DNA of 64,000 bases from a virus. The DNA lies in the IMG/VR virus record IMGVR_UViG_3300033149_003115, positions 49,898 to 113,897 of that record; one strand, written 5' to 3'. The position numbers and the translations under genes were made by a program. A model generated the notes under the pieces. That model saw nothing but the letters and a program-made list of their open reading frames with translations, searched no databases and had not been told where the DNA came from. Below, piece after piece: positions 1-7,067 of this stretch (positions are counted from its first letter, which is position 1; each line of letters opens with the position of its first letter).

Positions 1-2
1 CC

Positions 3-335
3 AGCCTACTGGATAAAGCACTTCTACACAGACCATCCAGGTTTGATGTTAAGATAAGGTTTGAGCTACCCAGTTCTTCTGAGAGACTGAGCCTGGTGAA
101 CCTGTATTCTAAAGGGGTCAAGATGTCTAAAGAGATAAGGAGCTTAATAGCGTCCAGGACTGAGGGATTCACTCCTGCCATGATCAAGGAGGTCATAGTG
201 TATTCCAGGTTATTGTCTCTGTTCAAGGGATCAACACTGAGAGATGACATAGTGAAATCCTCCATATCCATCCTCAAGGAGAGCATGAGAATGAACAGGG
301 AGAGATATCAAGATCAAAAAGGACTAATAGTATGA
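3..335 (+). CDS. AAA+ ATPase, C-terminal part (cut by window edge)
   Basis: The open frame enters from the left edge, so only about 110 C-terminal residues are present. It opens with an ALLHRPSRFD segment followed by LPSSSER, the end of the AAA+ core in the classical clade (Cdc48, FtsH, PAN: ALLRPGRFD then LPxxxER), where the arginine acts as an arginine finger. The remaining part is the small helical lid (GFTPAMIKEVIVYSR), which matches the 'G(Y/F)S.A.I' lid pattern. Walker motifs would lie upstream, outside the window. A role in unfolding or in loading or remodelling replication proteins is inferred only from its place beside replication genes. Confidence 0.75.
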   Translation, partial: SLLDKALLHRPSRFDVKIRFELPSSSERLSLVNLYSKGVKMSKEIRSLIASRTEGFTPAMIKEVIVYSRLLSLFKGSTLRDDIVKSSISILKESMRMNRERYQDQKGLIV

Positions 336-416
336 GATAATGAGGTGCAGACTTGATGTTATATGTTAATAAATTAGAAGATAGAGAGATCACCTACAAA
401 GGAAGAGAGGAAAGAG

Positions 417-662
417 ATGAGTAGGCTATACAGGGATCCAGATCTATATAGAAAGATATGGAGCTTGTACAGGGTGATTAAGGAGGATATCAAGCTACTA
501 AGCATGGTCTCTGATGACTCTAGGGAAGCTCTTAGGATTAAGATATTAAAAGAGCTGGATGAGCTATGGAGTCTTATTAGACCTATACTGGAAGAACTGT
601 TGTTACCTGACCCTAGGAGATTATTCCCTAGAGATATTCTGGATAGATCTTCTCTCCTATAG
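417..662 (+). CDS. Small helical protein, unknown
   Basis: An 81-residue, charged, predicted all-helical protein with no cysteines and no motif I recognise. It is leucine- and isoleucine-rich with alternating acidic and basic residues, which suits a short helical bundle or protein-protein adaptor. A purine-rich stretch (GAGAGGAAAGAG) lies directly before the ATG and can serve as ribosome binding site. It sits between the AAA+ ATPase and a methyltransferase on the same strand. No function is assigned. Confidence 0.55.
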   Translation: MSRLYRDPDLYRKIWSLYRVIKEDIKLLSMVSDDSREALRIKILKELDELWSLIRPILEELLLPDPRRLFPRDILDRSSLL

Positions 663-702
663 CTCCTTATCTTTTATTTATTACAAGCTTAGGTGAATGT
701 AT

Positions 703-1290
703 ATGAGAAACTTATATTGTAACGAGATAGAACGCAATAAATGGAGAGCAACCAGAGACTTTGTTAAAAAGTACTTGAGCAGAGATAGTGTAGTACTAGA
801 CACATTTGCTGGTGTAGGTTTTATAACTGAAATATACGCCTCTCATGTAAAGAGAGTAGTAGCCATAGAAGTAGATAATGAAGTATTTAAGTCTCTAAAA
901 GAGCATCTAGTTCCTTACTCTAATATTCAGTACTACAATGAGAATAGTGAAGTTCTAATATCTAGGGGTTTAAATGACAAGTTTGATGTTATAGATTTTG
1001 ATCCTTGGGGATGTGCAGACAAGCTAATAGTGAAAAGCTTAAACCTATTAAAAGAACACTCCTATCTGGCTATCACTAACTGTGATCCCTTTGTTATCTC
1101 TAGATTCAAGTGTACTATTAAGAAATATGGAGAGCCATATATTAATGATTGGAGAGGGTACTCTAAGCGTTATTATGATCAGTTTATATCTCCTGTGCTA
1201 GAGAACAATGGGTTAGAGTCCAAGCTCATCAGTCATATGGACACATCTAATATTTGTAGAATAATAGTGGAAACAAATAGGTTATCATGA
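703..1290 (+). CDS. SAM-dependent methyltransferase, tRNA (Trm1-like) type
   Basis: A class I Rossmann methyltransferase of about 195 residues. Motif I is VLDTFAGVGF (residues 31-40 from this start), the acidic end of strand 2 is AIEVD, and motif IV is DFDPWG, close to the D-x-DPFG of Trm1, the tRNA guanine-26 dimethyltransferase. It is far shorter than cellular Trm1 and lacks that enzyme's C-terminal domain, so a minimal viral tRNA or other RNA methyltransferase is more likely than a true Trm1. AGGTGA ends right before the first ATG at 697, so the ATG at 703 with seven bases of spacing is preferred. The target nucleotide cannot be read from sequence. Confidence 0.7.
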   Translation: MRNLYCNEIERNKWRATRDFVKKYLSRDSVVLDTFAGVGFITEIYASHVKRVVAIEVDNEVFKSLKEHLVPYSNIQYYNENSEVLISRGLNDKFDVIDFDPWGCADKLIVKSLNLLKEHSYLAITNCDPFVISRFKCTIKKYGEPYINDWRGYSKRYYDQFISPVLENNGLESKLISHMDTSNICRIIVETNRLS

Positions 1291-1396
1291 GATGATAAAA
1301 TGGTGAGTAAACCATATTATCTAGCTCATCATATTAACAACAGGAGTATAATAGGAACAACAGACTGATGGTGTAATGTATAATCATATGAGAATA

Positions 1397-1413
1397 GTGG
1401 GAGGATATCCCAC
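1397..1413. other. Short perfect hairpin in intergenic gap
   Basis: GTGGGA (1397-1402) pairs with TCCCAC (1408-1413) around a five-base loop. It lies in the 284-bp gap between the methyltransferase and the DHH protein, which otherwise holds only a promoter and a 22-codon open stretch at 1300-1368. It could be a transcript 3'-end structure; no T-run follows. Confidence 0.35.
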
Positions 1414-1527
1414 TAAGATCTAGTATATGGAAATACCTCTTTGTTAGAAGAGCGTCATGGATAAGGATGATTAAATAAGGTGATCCATTGTCTCTTTCAT
1501 ACTGAGATCTAACTGATAAGGTTGTAT

Positions 1528-1537
1528 CTTTATATTA
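1528..1537 (+). promoter_or_regulatory. TATA-like box for DHH phosphoesterase gene
   Basis: CTTTATATTA sits 38-47 bases before the ATG at 1575, which would place a transcript start about 25 bases downstream and leave a short leader carrying AGGAATGATG as a weak ribosome binding site. Read from sequence only. Confidence 0.45.
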
Positions 1538-1574
1538 TCCAAATTTATGATCAATGGTAAAGGAATGATGTATT

Positions 1575-2579
1575 ATGAGTAAACTGATAGAAGTGTATGG
1601 AGGAACACTAGAAGATCTAAAAAATAGGATAGAAGAATCTCAACCACTACAAATGGCATTTCACTCAGACTCTGATGGAGTTGCTAGTGCTTGCTTATTA
1701 GCTTCGATATTTGAGGTGGAGGAGTCTAAGGACTTTCCTTATTCTCCCTCTATATTTGGAGCTTATAGAGAAGGGAACATAGCAGTGGATCTGGGATCTC
1801 CTCTGTTCCCCAGTCAGTGGAAAGGAGTTATAATAGATCATCATGATCACCCTAATCCTAGCTATCCATTGATATGGGGAAGAATACCAACTGGTGGTAT
1901 TATTTATGAGATCTTTAAGGATAGAATACCAGAGGACAAGCTATGGCTGGTGGTGTTATCCCTGGCTGGGGATGGACAACCAGAGCTAATACCTGATGAG
2001 ATATGGGATGCCTTACCAGAGCTATGGTTTGAGCAAGGGAGGGTGTACAAGGATAAGTATAGAAATGTCAAGGCTTATCCATACCCCTTCTTTAGTAAAA
2101 TATCACCACTGGTCAACTCATTGTGTAGAACAGGTAATGTGATGGGAGCTTACAAGCTAGTCAGGAGTGCTAGGGGGATCAGAGACATCATCTTTAACTC
2201 CACTGCTCTGAGAGCCCAGAGAGAGCTGTCAGATGAGGAGAGCAGAATATATGCTGGAAATGATCCAGAGAGGACACTACAGGTAGAAAAAATAGGACAC
2301 TTCAGCCTGGTCTTGATAAGATCCAAGTATCACATAGCTGGTAGGATAGCAGCTGGGTTACAAAAGGGAGATCATTACTCCACTTATATAGTGGTGAACA
2401 TGATCAACAAGGAGGTCTCTATTAGAGGACTACTGGCTAAGTATGTGGCTAACAGGCTAGCTCAAGAGGGTTATCTATGTGGAGGACATGCAGGGTTCAC
2501 AGCTTGTAGTATCTTACCAACTCAGAATATGGAAGTATTTGTTTCTAAGGTAAGGGAAGTGTTAGCTAGAATTAAGTGA
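1575..2579 (+). CDS. DHH-family phosphoesterase (RecJ/NrnA-like)
   Basis: A 334-residue protein with the ordered motifs of the DHH superfamily: HSDSDG (residues 30-35, motif I), DHH (88-90, motif III), an LAGDG segment near residue 140 (motif IV) and GGHAGF (303-308), the DHHA1 substrate-grip motif. All predicted Mn-binding aspartates and histidines are present, so an active enzyme is expected. Family members are RecJ-like single-strand exonucleases, archaeal GAN and nanoRNases/pAp phosphatases. The compact length without OB fold favours an archaeal RecJ-like or NrnA-like 5' exonuclease/oligonucleotidase for viral replication or nucleotide salvage. It has its own TATA-like box and heads a run of + strand genes. 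Confidence 0.8.
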   Translation: MSKLIEVYGGTLEDLKNRIEESQPLQMAFHSDSDGVASACLLASIFEVEESKDFPYSPSIFGAYREGNIAVDLGSPLFPSQWKGVIIDHHDHPNPSYPLIWGRIPTGGIIYEIFKDRIPEDKLWLVVLSLAGDGQPELIPDEIWDALPELWFEQGRVYKDKYRNVKAYPYPFFSKISPLVNSLCRTGNVMGAYKLVRSARGIRDIIFNSTALRAQRELSDEESRIYAGNDPERTLQVEKIGHFSLVLIRSKYHIAGRIAAGLQKGDHYSTYIVVNMINKEVSIRGLLAKYVANRLAQEGYLCGGHAGFTACSILPTQNMEVFVSKVREVLARIK

Positions 2580-2585
2580 TCTTAG

Positions 2586-2798
2586 ATGTCTAAGATGGAA
2601 GATCCAGTGTACTCCTTATTTTTTAATACACATTATGAGGTGATCACTATTCAATCTCTTAGACCAGTATGGGTGGGAGATAAGATGGTATTTAATAAGC
2701 GTACTAAGGTGATTAGAAAGAACCTCAGTCTGATGGACAAGCTAAGGTATTATTGGAGAGATCTCAGACTATGGATAAGGATGAAGAGCTCAGGATAG
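2586..2798 (+). CDS. Small basic protein, unknown
   Basis: A 70-residue protein starting seven bases after the DHH gene. Its second half is rich in arginine, lysine and tryptophan (YYWRDLRLWIRMK), which could bind nucleic acid or lie on a membrane surface. No family is recognised. Its 3' end overlaps the start of the next reading frame. Confidence 0.45.
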   Translation: MSKMEDPVYSLFFNTHYEVITIQSLRPVWVGDKMVFNKRTKVIRKNLSLMDKLRYYWRDLRLWIRMKSSG

Positions 2799-2968
2799 CT
2801 CCTAATGTTTATCACTCCTCTACGGGTTCAGAGGTAACATTGAGATCATTGGAACATAGAAAAGGAGCCTTTATCAGATCTAGCTTCCCAGGTTCCAGCA
2901 TTGTTCTAACTACGAGATTATCCATGCTCCAGTCAGTCGAAACTATTAGTAAGATCATTATGAGATAG
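2771..2968 (+). CDS. Small hypothetical protein
   Basis: A 65-residue frame starting at an ATG inside the end of the preceding gene (28-base overlap). The frame can be extended to a TTG at 2753, but the ATG is simpler. No cysteines, no motif, no clear ribosome binding site. It fills the gap to the next gene in the same direction, the main reason to keep it; it could be spurious. Confidence 0.3.
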   Translation: MDKDEELRIAPNVYHSSTGSEVTLRSLEHRKGAFIRSSFPGSSIVLTTRLSMLQSVETISKIIMR

Positions 2969-3002
2969 CTTTGTTAATAGGAAAATAGGTGATAGAAGAT
3001 CT

Positions 3003-3278
3003 ATGAATGTCTTGAAGGATAAACTATATCGAGAATATCTGAAAATAAAAGAGGCTCGTGTAGAGCTGAATGACCTGCTATCCCAATGGGAGCACCTATC
3101 TCTAGCCTTTGGCTCAAATGAGAGCTCAGTTAAAAGACTAGAGGATCAGATCAATAATATCTACAAGGAGTTCCCATATCTCTCATCCAAAGCTGATACT
3201 CTCAATATACAGTTTCCATTGATCCTTAGGTTTATTAAGTACATGGACAAGAGGATTGGAATACTTGAAGATCTATAG
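3003..3278 (+). CDS. Small coiled-coil protein, unknown
   Basis: A 91-residue, all-helical protein with heptad-like spacing of leucine and isoleucine in its first 60 residues (YLKIKEARVELNDLL, then VKRLEDQINNI). No enzymatic motif is visible. It sits between small unknown genes and an SDR epimerase. A structural or adaptor role is possible but not shown. Confidence 0.5.
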   Translation: MNVLKDKLYREYLKIKEARVELNDLLSQWEHLSLAFGSNESSVKRLEDQINNIYKEFPYLSSKADTLNIQFPLILRFIKYMDKRIGILEDL

Positions 3279-3293
3279 TGAAGGTGATATGAT

Positions 3294-4214
3294 ATGATGA
3301 AGGTGATAGTAACAGGTGGGTTGGGGTTCATAGGTAGTAACCTGGTGGAGAGGCTAGTAAAAGAGGACTATGAGGTGACTATCTTTGATAACTACCACAC
3401 TGGTAGCTTTGCTAATGTGAAAGAGTTCTACGATAGTAAAGTATACGATCTAACTCATCTTAGATACTTTGGTAAGAATGATGTGGTCTTTCACTTTGGG
3501 ACACCATCATCATCCCCTATGTACAAGAGGAATCCTCTGCTAGTATCGGAGGCTATAAGGGACTTTATTAGAGTGTTGGAGTATTGTAAAAGAACTAAGA
3601 GCAAGCTGGTGTTTGCTAGCTCCTCCAGTCTCTACAATGGTAACTATACCCCTTTTAAAGAGAATATGAGCATTAAGGTCACAGATTACTACACTGAGGC
3701 TAGATATAGTATGGAGAGACTAGCTGAGCTATATTCTAAGCTACATAAAGTTAGATCCATAGGACTCAGGCTCTTTAGTGTCTATGGTCCCAGGGAGGAG
3801 CATAAGAAGCAGTATGCTAATGTCATCACTCAGTTCCTATGGAAGATGTTAAAAGATGAGCAACCAGTGATCTATGGAGATGGCACTCAGACCAGGGACT
3901 TTATACATGTCAGTGATGTGGTTGATGCATGTATGTTAGCCATGAATTATAGAACTAAGTTTGAGATCTTCAACATAGGGACTGGTGATGCATACTCCTT
4001 CAATGATGTGGTAGAGCTTCTGAACCTACTACTTCTTAAGGACATATCTCCTAAGTATATCAAGAACCCTGTTAAGAACTATGTTAAGCACACACTGGCT
4101 GACACCAGGAAAGCTGAGAGAAAGCTCAAGTTTAAGTCTAAGGTTGATCTGGAGAAAGGGGCTAGAGGTTTAGTGGAGTATTACCTGTATAACAACTTGT
4201 TCGATGGGATCTAG
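3294..4214 (+). CDS. NAD-dependent epimerase/dehydratase (extended SDR)
   Basis: A 306-residue extended short-chain dehydrogenase of the UDP-glucose 4-epimerase/dTDP-glucose dehydratase group. It begins with the dinucleotide-binding GGLGFIGSN, and has the ASSSSLY serine segment and the YGDGTQTRDFIHVSD substrate-domain motif typical of nucleotide-sugar enzymes. The catalytic Tyr-x3-Lys appears as YTEAR, so the lysine is replaced by arginine while the flanking residues (ME in place of AE) still align. It may be weakly active or rely on arginine. It stands alone among replication genes, about 18 kb from the glycan cassette it may serve. AAGGTGAT before the ATG is a good ribosome binding site. 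Confidence 0.85.
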   Translation: MMKVIVTGGLGFIGSNLVERLVKEDYEVTIFDNYHTGSFANVKEFYDSKVYDLTHLRYFGKNDVVFHFGTPSSSPMYKRNPLLVSEAIRDFIRVLEYCKRTKSKLVFASSSSLYNGNYTPFKENMSIKVTDYYTEARYSMERLAELYSKLHKVRSIGLRLFSVYGPREEHKKQYANVITQFLWKMLKDEQPVIYGDGTQTRDFIHVSDVVDACMLAMNYRTKFEIFNIGTGDAYSFNDVVELLNLLLLKDISPKYIKNPVKNYVKHTLADTRKAERKLKFKSKVDLEKGARGLVEYYLYNNLFDGI

Positions 4215-4418
4215 ATGTCTAAAGAATATGATGGGTACGTCATTAAGAAGCTCTCCTATAGGGTGTGGCTAGTAGTGTCACCTGAAGGGAGATCATACTA
4301 TGTTATCTTAACAGATAGAAAATGGATATGTACCTGTCCTTATTACAATAGGTTTCCAAGAGCTTGTAAACATATTAGATATGTGATCAGGTCTATCATG
4401 GAGGAGAGTAAGAAATGA
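4215..4418 (+). CDS. SWIM-type zinc finger protein
   Basis: A 67-residue protein starting directly after the epimerase stop. It contains CTCPYYNRFPRACKHI, the C-x-C-x(n)-C-x-H pattern of SWIM zinc fingers, in the usual context after a tryptophan-containing strand (KWICTC). SWIM domains bind DNA or proteins and, in archaea, often accompany recombination factors; RadA lies about 0.5 kb downstream. A RadA/Shu2-like recombination mediator is an attractive but unproven idea. Confidence 0.75.
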   Translation: MSKEYDGYVIKKLSYRVWLVVSPEGRSYYVILTDRKWICTCPYYNRFPRACKHIRYVIRSIMEESKK

Positions 4419-4633
4419 CCATTTCTCCTTCATCAGGATGTTGGATATCCTCTTCTACCTTAGAAGGTACCTTAGAAGGTACATTTTCTATATTAATAAA
4501 ATGTGATATATGTGGTAGAGAAGCTGATATCAGATCTTGCTCTCAGATCTTTGTAAGAGATAAGCAGATATTCCTGTGTGAGGAATGCACAGTGAAAATG
4601 TTAGGTAAGCTAATCACTGTTGTGGATCTCTAG
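4415..4633 (+). CDS. Small zinc-ribbon-like protein
   Basis: A 72-residue protein whose ATG overlaps the preceding stop (ATGA), so translation is probably coupled. CDICG and CEEC form a Cys2-Cys2 zinc site separated by about 25 residues. The N-terminal 25 residues are low in charge and contain an exact tandem LEGTLEGT encoded by a 12-bp DNA repeat. No specific function is recognised. Confidence 0.55.
   Translation: MTISPSSGCWISSSTLEGTLEGTFSILIKCDICGREADIRSCSQIFVRDKQIFLCEECTVKMLGKLITVVDL
4457..4480 (+). repeat. 12-bp tandem duplication inside a small gene
   Basis: ACCTTAGAAGGT occurs twice back to back, each copy nearly palindromic (ACCTT/AAGGT arms). It encodes the LEGT doublet of the zinc-ribbon protein and looks like a recent slippage event. 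Confidence 0.6.
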
Positions 4634-4643
4634 AGGTATTGAA

Positions 4644-4874
4644 ATGAATAACATAGAAGCATTTTATATTACCTTAGACTCTTTTAGACACACAGCTGAC
4701 ATTAGAGTGGATCTCTCTATTTCAGATCCCTTTAAATGTCATAATTGTGAGGGTTTTATAGACCAGGGGAAAGGATATTTTATTTTAGATCCTAAGAGAC
4801 ACAAGGTGTTTCACCTCTGTAGAAACTGTGGAAATGAAGTGTTAAAGAAGCTAGAAGTGATAGAATGTTTGTGA
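4644..4874 (+). CDS. Small zinc-ribbon-like protein
   Basis: A 76-residue protein with CHNC (residues 33-36) and CRNC (near residue 60), a treble-clef or ribbon-like Cys2-Cys2 zinc site. A GTG at 4620 could lengthen it by eight residues, but the ATG at 4644 has GAGGTATT upstream and avoids overlapping the previous gene. It belongs to a family-like set of tiny Cys2-Cys2 proteins scattered through this half of the window and immediately precedes radA. Confidence 0.55.
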   Translation: MNNIEAFYITLDSFRHTADIRVDLSISDPFKCHNCEGFIDQGKGYFILDPKRHKVFHLCRNCGNEVLKKLEVIECL

Positions 4875-4886
4875 GAGTGAATAGAA

Positions 4887-5876
4887 TTGGTTAAACTATC
4901 AGATATACCTGGAGTGGGTCCATCCACTGTGGAGAGGCTAGAAGCTAAGGGAGTATTAACTGTAGAGCAAATGTCTATTATGGATCCAGAAGAGCTTAAA
5001 GCTATTCTGGAATGTTCCCTGGCTAAGGCTAAGAAGCTGATCAAAGGAGCTAAGGATCTAAGCAAGGATGCTATCAAGATCCTAGATGGGGATGCACTAC
5101 TACAGGAGAGAAAGAGCAAGATACAAAGAATATCAACAGGTAGTAAGGATCTGGACACTATACTGGGAGGAGGGGTACCAACTGATGCACTAACAGCATG
5201 GTATGGACAGTTCAGTACAGGGAAAACACAGCTTTGTAACCAGTTGGTTATTAATATGAAGAAACAATACAATAGAAAGTCAGCTTGGATAGAGACAGAG
5301 CCTCAGACCTTGGTGATAGAGAGACTACTAGAAATATCCAAGGCTCAGGGAGTTGACTTTGATCCCAAGACTGATCTATATGTGATAACAGCTAAGTTCA
5401 TGGACTCTCCTGTTCACATGTTCAAGGCATATGAGGCTATAGAGTCTAAGATCAAGATGGGAGAGGACATAGGGCTAATAGTCATAGACTCCTTTAATGC
5501 TATCTTCAGGAGCACTTACACTGGTAGAGAGATGTTGCCAGCTAGATCAGCTGAAACTGGTAGACATATAGGGTACCTACAGAAGCTAGCATCCAAGTAT
5601 AACATAGCAGTTGTGATGACTTTACAGGTGATGGGAGTTCCTGACTCTGGTTCTCAGCTTGGAGCCATTAAGCAATATGGGATCAGAGAGGTGCCAGTGG
5701 GTCCTCATGTCCTGAAACATGGGGTTAATTACATGGTTGGATTACAAAGGATATCAGCTAATGACAGAACATGGTCAGCTATAGTGGCAGATGGTCCTGT
5801 TCCTAGGGGAGATTGTGTGTTTGTAATAGATGAGACAGGAATTAGAGACTTCAGGAGTAGAAAGGGAGTAAGATAA
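4887..5876 (+). CDS. radA: RadA recombinase
   Basis: A 329-residue RadA/Rad51-type recombinase, near the normal archaeal length. The N-terminal helix-hairpin-helix domain (IPGVGPSTVERL, residues 7-18) binds DNA; the core holds Walker A GQFSTGKT (107-114) and Walker B LIVIDS (197-202), and later the GSQLG loop of the DNA-binding region. It would form ATP-dependent filaments on single-stranded DNA and drive strand exchange, supporting recombination-dependent replication or repair. The start is a TTG; no in-frame ATG exists before the conserved domain. The Walker A serine in place of the usual glycine or second serine (GEFGSGKT in cellular RadA) is the only notable change. It lies in a close operon with the following small genes. 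Confidence 0.95.
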   Translation: MVKLSDIPGVGPSTVERLEAKGVLTVEQMSIMDPEELKAILECSLAKAKKLIKGAKDLSKDAIKILDGDALLQERKSKIQRISTGSKDLDTILGGGVPTDALTAWYGQFSTGKTQLCNQLVINMKKQYNRKSAWIETEPQTLVIERLLEISKAQGVDFDPKTDLYVITAKFMDSPVHMFKAYEAIESKIKMGEDIGLIVIDSFNAIFRSTYTGREMLPARSAETGRHIGYLQKLASKYNIAVVMTLQVMGVPDSGSQLGAIKQYGIREVPVGPHVLKHGVNYMVGLQRISANDRTWSAIVADGPVPRGDCVFVIDETGIRDFRSRKGVR

Positions 5877-6116
5877 ATGAGTAATATAGCTACTTTTTCT
5901 ATTAGCCCTAAAACTTGGACATCAGTCAAGAAAAGGTGTCCATTAATAGAGATATGTAATAGGAAAATACCAGAAGACATATTTAAGTTCACTTGTATGT
6001 CCACTGACTACGTATATTGTGAATACTTTAAGGAACATGCTACTAAGGATATGCTAGACAAGATATTCAAAGAGCCTAAAAAGTGGTTAGCTATGAGAGT
6101 AGCTGAGGACATATAA
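5877..6116 (+). CDS. Small cysteine-containing protein, unknown
   Basis: A 79-residue protein whose ATG directly follows the radA stop. It has four cysteines spaced C-x5-C-x13-C-x7-C with aromatic residues after the last one (CEYF), suggesting a small metal site (zinc or Fe-S). No family is recognised. Tight coupling to radA hints at a recombination accessory, by position only. Confidence 0.5.
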   Translation: MSNIATFSISPKTWTSVKKRCPLIEICNRKIPEDIFKFTCMSTDYVYCEYFKEHATKDMLDKIFKEPKKWLAMRVAEDI

Positions 6117-6117
6117 G

Positions 6118-6450
6118 ATGAATAGCTATCTTGTAGTTCCTTTCTTAGAGACAGTGTACTTCCTCATAGGGTTGAACTTTGGTAGAGCATTTGGTAAGAA
6201 GCTGGATCAAGAGATACAGAGAAGTGAATGGTATAAGAGGAGATCCAAACCTACTAGATGGATGATCAGGAGAATGTTGGACTTTACTCATCACTGGTAC
6301 ATAGGGGCATTAATGATGATTTATTCTAGCTGTCCAGAAACCTACTGGTTCGGAGCTGGATTACTAATAGACGACTTACCAGACATTCCAAGAAGAATCA
6401 AATCAGTTTTAGCTGATTTAAAGAAAATGGCAAAAGAAAATAATCCTTAA
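6118..6450 (+). CDS. Conserved protein with C-terminus replaced by mobile-element copy
   Basis: A 110-residue protein with a hydrophobic N-terminus (probable membrane segment, residues 4-22), a basic middle and a HHWYIGALMMIY segment leading to a DDLPDIPRR motif. Its function is unknown. From codon 62 (nt 6301) onward it is repeated downstream of the homing endonuclease at 6930-7064 with 33 of 42 comparable residues identical, but with different third-base choices and a longer tail (KKMAKENNP against RREP). This is the pattern expected if the endonuclease element brought its own copy of the 3' coding end, keeping the target gene functional. The gene follows the small cysteine protein with one base between. 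Confidence 0.75.
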   Translation: MNSYLVVPFLETVYFLIGLNFGRAFGKKLDQEIQRSEWYKRRSKPTRWMIRRMLDFTHHWYIGALMMIYSSCPETYWFGAGLLIDDLPDIPRRIKSVLADLKKMAKENNP

Positions 6451-6471
6451 AGATATTATGAGGTTAGAATA

Positions 6472-6924
6472 TTGGACTGGTCTTATATAGCTGGGTTTAT
6501 AGATGGTGAAGGCAATATTGGATTGATGAAAAGACGAGGCACTAAAAGAATAGAACCTTATTTGAAGATGGTGAACTCAAATAGAGAAGTTCTTGAAGAA
6601 ATCGAGAAATTCATAGGAGCTGGTGTTGTGAGGTTAAATAACAAAGGTAGCTTTAAAAAGAACTGGAGGAAAACTTATGTTCTTGTGTTCAACTCTAGAG
6701 ATAATATTAGGACTATCTTAAAAAATTGTATAAATGATTTAATAGTAAAACAGAGACAAGCTGAGCTCATGTTAGAGTTCATTAAAATTAGAGATCTCAA
6801 ATGTAGATCAGGTTCCCCCTTAAAAGGGAGATCAAGAGGTTCTTCAAGCTTTGATGAAGAATTAAAAATATATGAAGAGATGAAAAAGTTAAACTTTCAA
6901 CGAGGTAAGGCACATTATAAATAG
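6472..6924 (+). CDS. LAGLIDADG homing endonuclease (free-standing)
   Basis: A 150-residue protein opening with YIAGFIDGEGNI (residues 5-16), the LAGLIDADG helix, followed by the family's KMVNSN strand and a charged linker; a single motif implies that it works as a homodimer. Such enzymes cut one long DNA site to spread their own gene. The start is TTG with GAGGTTAG upstream. It sits between the intact copy and a fossil copy of one gene's 3' end, has no splicing signals and is not in frame with its neighbours, so it is neither an intein nor obviously intron-borne. Its A/T-rich codons differ from the surrounding genes, supporting recent arrival. Confidence 0.9.
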   Translation: MDWSYIAGFIDGEGNIGLMKRRGTKRIEPYLKMVNSNREVLEEIEKFIGAGVVRLNNKGSFKKNWRKTYVLVFNSRDNIRTILKNCINDLIVKQRQAELMLEFIKIRDLKCRSGSPLKGRSRGSSSFDEELKIYEEMKKLNFQRGKAHYK

Positions 6925-6929
6925 AAAGG

Positions 6930-7064
6930 ATAGGAGCACTTATGATGATTTACTCTAACTGTCCAGAGACTTATTGGTTTGGAGCTGGTATCCTGGTTGA
7001 TGATCTCCCTGATATCCCTAGAAGAGTAAAAGAGGTAATGTCTGATCTGAGGAGAGAGCCTTAA
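6930..7064 (+). pseudogene. Displaced original 3' end of the gene at 6118
   Basis: Forty-four codons plus stop, in one frame, beginning IGALMMIYSNCPETYWFGAG and running through DDLPDIPRR to RREP. They match the C-terminal half of the protein at 6118-6450 almost residue for residue. There is no start codon ahead of the fragment and it begins exactly where the homology in the upstream gene begins (after the HHWY codons). It ends three bases before the next gene, the spacing expected of the pre-insertion operon. I interpret it as the original 3' end cut off when the endonuclease element inserted. Confidence 0.85.
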
Positions 7065-7067
7065 AGA

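Noticed and set aside
4811-5272. Long minus-strand frame of 153 codons opposite radA
   Set aside because: It lies wholly against a well-identified RadA gene, has leucine/serine-rich mirror composition and no ribosome binding site; it is an antisense shadow.
6472-6924. Endonuclease as part of an intein or a group I intron
   Set aside because: It is not in frame with the flanking gene, lacks splice motifs and block A/B/F/G, and the flanking gene halves overlap in content instead of joining.
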